DNA of 64,000 nucleotides from Pandoraea iniqua (GTDB lineage Bacteria; Pseudomonadota; Gammaproteobacteria; Burkholderiales; Burkholderiaceae): NCBI RefSeq assembly GCF_902459685.1, contig NZ_CABPSF010000009.1, positions 124,001 to 188,000 of the forward strand, read 5' to 3'. Shown piece by piece: positions 62,438 to 64,000 of this stretch (position 1 is its first letter; each line of letters starts with the position of its first letter). The notes under the pieces were generated by a model. It saw only the letters and a program-made list of their open reading frames with translations, ran no database searches and was not told where the DNA came from. The position numbers and the translations under genes were made by a program.

Positions 62438-62926
62438 GTGCCAAAACTCGAATTGGATAAGATCGACCGCCGGATTCTCGGATTGCTGCAAAGCAATGGC
62501 CGATTATCCAACCTCGAAATCGCCGAACAGGTGCGGCTCTCGCCGAGCCCTTGCCTGCGCCGCATCCGGCGTCTGGAAGAGGCCGGCGTCATTCGCGGCT
62601 ACGTTGCGCTGCTGGAACCCACAAGGCTGGGGCTCGGCTTGCTGGCGTACGTCAACGTGCGGCTCGACAAACGGCATCCCGGCGACGGAGACGGCGGCAC
62701 AGTCAACGAGCACTTTCGCGACGTGGTCGATACGTGGCCCGAGGTCGTCGGTTGCTATGCGATGGCCGGCGACATGGACTATCTGCTGCGCGTGCACGTC
62801 GGCGATATGACGCACTTTTCGCGTTTCATGCAAAAGCAGCTGCTGATGCATCCCAGCGTGGTCGACGTGAAAACGAGCTTCGTACTCGATCAGCTCAAAG
62901 AAACGACGGCGCTACCGCTACCCTGA
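62438..62926 (+). CDS. Lrp/AsnC-family transcriptional regulator
   Basis: A 162-aa regulator starting at GTG 62438 after GGGGGAG. The HTH is RLSNLEIAEQVRLSPSPCLR with RRIRRLEEAGVIRGYVALLE following, and the C-terminal RAM domain has VVGCYAMAGDMDYLLRVHVG and VVDVKTSFVLDQLKET. Such regulators respond to amino acids. It is next to the iorAB gene on the other side of the small exported protein, so it may sense aromatic or branched-chain amino acids; this is a guess. Shares a terminator with the next gene. Confidence 0.92.
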   Translation: MPKLELDKIDRRILGLLQSNGRLSNLEIAEQVRLSPSPCLRRIRRLEEAGVIRGYVALLEPTRLGLGLLAYVNVRLDKRHPGDGDGGTVNEHFRDVVDTWPEVVGCYAMAGDMDYLLRVHVGDMTHFSRFMQKQLLMHPSVVDVKTSFVLDQLKETTALPLP

Positions 62927-62975
62927 TCCGTGCGGTGACCGCAGGATGCCCAGCGATTCGTCATTTTGACGGGAC

Positions 62976-63010
62976 AAAAAAGAAACCGGCCAATTTGGCC
63001 GGTTTTTTGT
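62976..63010. terminator. Bidirectional terminator after the Lrp-type gene
   Basis: AAACCGGCCA (62983-62992) and TGGCCGGTTT (62996-63005) form a perfect 10-bp stem with a 3-nt loop, flanked by AAAAAA and TTTT. It serves the Lrp gene on + and the acetyltransferase on -. Confidence 0.9.
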
Positions 63011-63037
63011 TTTGCCGTGCTGCGGGTCTGAGGCGAA

Positions 63038-63688
63038 TCAGGCGGCGTTCGGCAGGATGGCACCGAGCAGGCGTCGCGCGTTACGCACCTGACGCTTGAT
63101 CGCGTAATCGAAGGCGGCGACCTGATCCTGCATCATTTCCGAGAGCATCGACTGCGTGTCGGCGGGCGGCAGGCTGAGGTAACCGTCGGCTTCGCCATAG
63201 GCGTAGTTGATTTCCATGCCGGCCTTCTTTGCGATGCGCATCATGCGGGCGTTGCGCGACAGGCAGTGCATGTAGAGCGTATCGACGCGCTTGTTGCGGC
63301 AGTGGATGGAGGCACGTTCGAACAGACGCGAGCCGATGCCGCGGCCACGAGCCGATTCCAGTACCGAGACGCCGAATTCGGCGACACGGCCGTTCTTGCC
63401 TTCGGGGAGTTGTGCCACGTGGGCGACCGCGACCAGCGCCAGATTGTCGTCGTAGACGCCGAGCAGGCTGTCACGCGAGAAGTCGAGGCTGGCGACGTAG
63501 CGGGTAATCACGTCGTCGGTGACGGCCTGACCGAAACGCAGCAGGCGGTCTTCTTCGCCCAGCGCCAGAAAGTGGCGTTGCAGGCGGTGGATGTCGCCCG
63601 ACGTCAGCTCACGAATCAGCACGCTCGACCGCTCGTTGGCGGCAACCGTCGCGCGGGCGACGTCGGGCGTGTGGTTCGGGGCAGTCAT
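63038..63688 (-). CDS. GNAT-family N-acetyltransferase
   Basis: A 216-aa protein; ATG at 63688 has AAGGA seven nt upstream, better than the frame extended to 63721. The GNAT core is EFGVSVLESARGRGIGSRLF with the acetyl-CoA loop RGRGIG, followed by LYMHCLSRNARMMRIAKKAG, typical of family members. The N-terminal ~40 residues and C-terminal helix are variable. It probably acetylates a small molecule or protein N terminus. No target can be inferred. Confidence 0.88.
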   Translation of the reverse strand: MTAPNHTPDVARATVAANERSSVLIRELTSGDIHRLQRHFLALGEEDRLLRFGQAVTDDVITRYVASLDFSRDSLLGVYDDNLALVAVAHVAQLPEGKNGRVAEFGVSVLESARGRGIGSRLFERASIHCRNKRVDTLYMHCLSRNARMMRIAKKAGMEINYAYGEADGYLSLPPADTQSMLSEMMQDQVAAFDYAIKRQVRNARRLLGAILPNAA

Positions 63689-63883
63689 GGCGTATTCCTT
63701 GGTGTTCTTTCGAGCGTGCACTGAATTGTGCGGCGCAAAAGAATTATAGCCGAACGGCTAGGTAAAAACCCTAGGAAATAAAAGCGCGCCGTGGAAGGAA
63801 ACGTCTAAGTGCCTGAAGAATGGCGTGTTTTCTCGATAGTTCGCGTCGGACCATCAGGGGAGGGGTTGCTGCGAAGCAACAAG

Positions 63884-63906
63884 AAAGGGCGAAATTCGCC
63901 CTTTTT
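63884..63906. terminator. Candidate terminator near the right edge
   Basis: AGGGCGAA (63886-63893) and TTCGCCCT (63895-63902) form a short perfect stem, with AAAG before and TTTTTG after. On the - strand it lies about 30 nt beyond the stop of the partial gene at the edge. Confidence 0.6.
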
Positions 63907-63936
63907 GTCGTAAGTGGTCGCTCACTTCGATGGTGT

Positions 63937-64000
63937 TCAGGCCTGCGCGGAGCCCGATGTCGCTGCGGCGGTCGCGCCGGTCGTCTCGGGCAGCGGCTGG
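63937..64000 (-). CDS. C-terminal end of an Ala-rich protein (partial)
   Basis: Read leftward, the last 21 codons are open and stop at TGA (63937-63939). They encode an Ala/Thr/Gly/Ser-rich tail ending SGSAQA. A terminator-like hairpin lies about 30 nt downstream. The gene body is outside the window, so nothing can be said of its function. Confidence 0.4.
   Translation of the reverse strand, partial: QPLPETTGATAAATSGSAQA

Noticed and set aside
1-64000. CRISPR array, rRNA, tRNA or insertion sequence
   Set aside because: No regularly spaced repeats, no cloverleaf-like T-loop motifs in plausible context, and no transposase-like frame were found by reading.

Overview
The window looks like chromosome from a high-GC betaproteobacterium of the Burkholderiaceae, most like Pandoraea or a close relative. 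This is inferred from gene content and codon use (fused indolepyruvate ferredoxin oxidoreductase, caa3-type cox operon, gamma-carbonic anhydrase plus parvulin, lpiA-acvB, an EPS-type MarR regulator). No rRNA, tRNA, transposase, integrase or CRISPR array was found by reading.

Layout. (1) 1-12,856 is a surface-polysaccharide (O-antigen/capsule) locus. On the + strand are the end of a wbjB-like gene, wbjC, wbjD and a WbuB-like transferase, which make and use UDP-N-acetyl-L-fucosamine. On the - strand, converging on them, are a MarR-type regulator, manC, a WxcM-like acyltransferase/ketoisomerase fusion, a second acyltransferase, a sugar aminotransferase (a dTDP-3-acetamido-3,6-dideoxyhexose branch), a glycosyltransferase, a DUF4422 protein, a Wzx flippase and another glycosyltransferase. 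(2) 13,260-14,609 is a lone AlkP-superfamily-like gene. (3) 14,923-19,998 is a caa3-type cytochrome c oxidase operon. (4) 20,011-27,371 holds a LysR regulator divergent from a DUF1445 (D-glutamate cyclase family) gene, an MFS carrier and a fused 5-oxoprolinase/hydantoinase; together they suggest uptake and conversion of D-glutamate, 5-oxoproline or a related compound.

(5) 27,559-32,340 is the most striking region: seven tightly packed genes that reproduce the effector/translocator operon of the SPI-2 family of type III secretion systems (coiled-coil chaperone candidate, two related EspA/SseB-like proteins, TPR chaperone, SseC/EspD translocator, SseD/EspB translocator, SseE-like protein). No secretion-apparatus gene lies on either side. 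The first gene's Shine-Dalgarno sequence is buried in a long hairpin.

(6) 32,308-38,237 holds a soluble chemotaxis-type transducer with its sensor domain after the signalling domain, a DASS-family transporter, an AraC regulator, a GIY-YIG protein and a beta-lactamase-fold serine hydrolase. (7) 38,238-42,682 is lpiA/mprF-acvB (synthesis and hydrolysis of aminoacylated phosphatidylglycerol). (8) 42,895-64,000 is mostly housekeeping and transport: NCS2 permease, LysR, RhlE helicase, BASS transporter, gamma-carbonic anhydrase, parvulin, methyltransferase, HTH regulator, CrcB, PyrE, MFS carrier, MaeB, indolepyruvate ferredoxin oxidoreductase, a small exported protein, an Lrp-type regulator and a GNAT acetyltransferase. 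Most gene ends here carry clear intrinsic terminators.

Comparisons with named proteins (SseB, SseE, LiuR sites, ops element) were made from memory; no search or alignment program was run.
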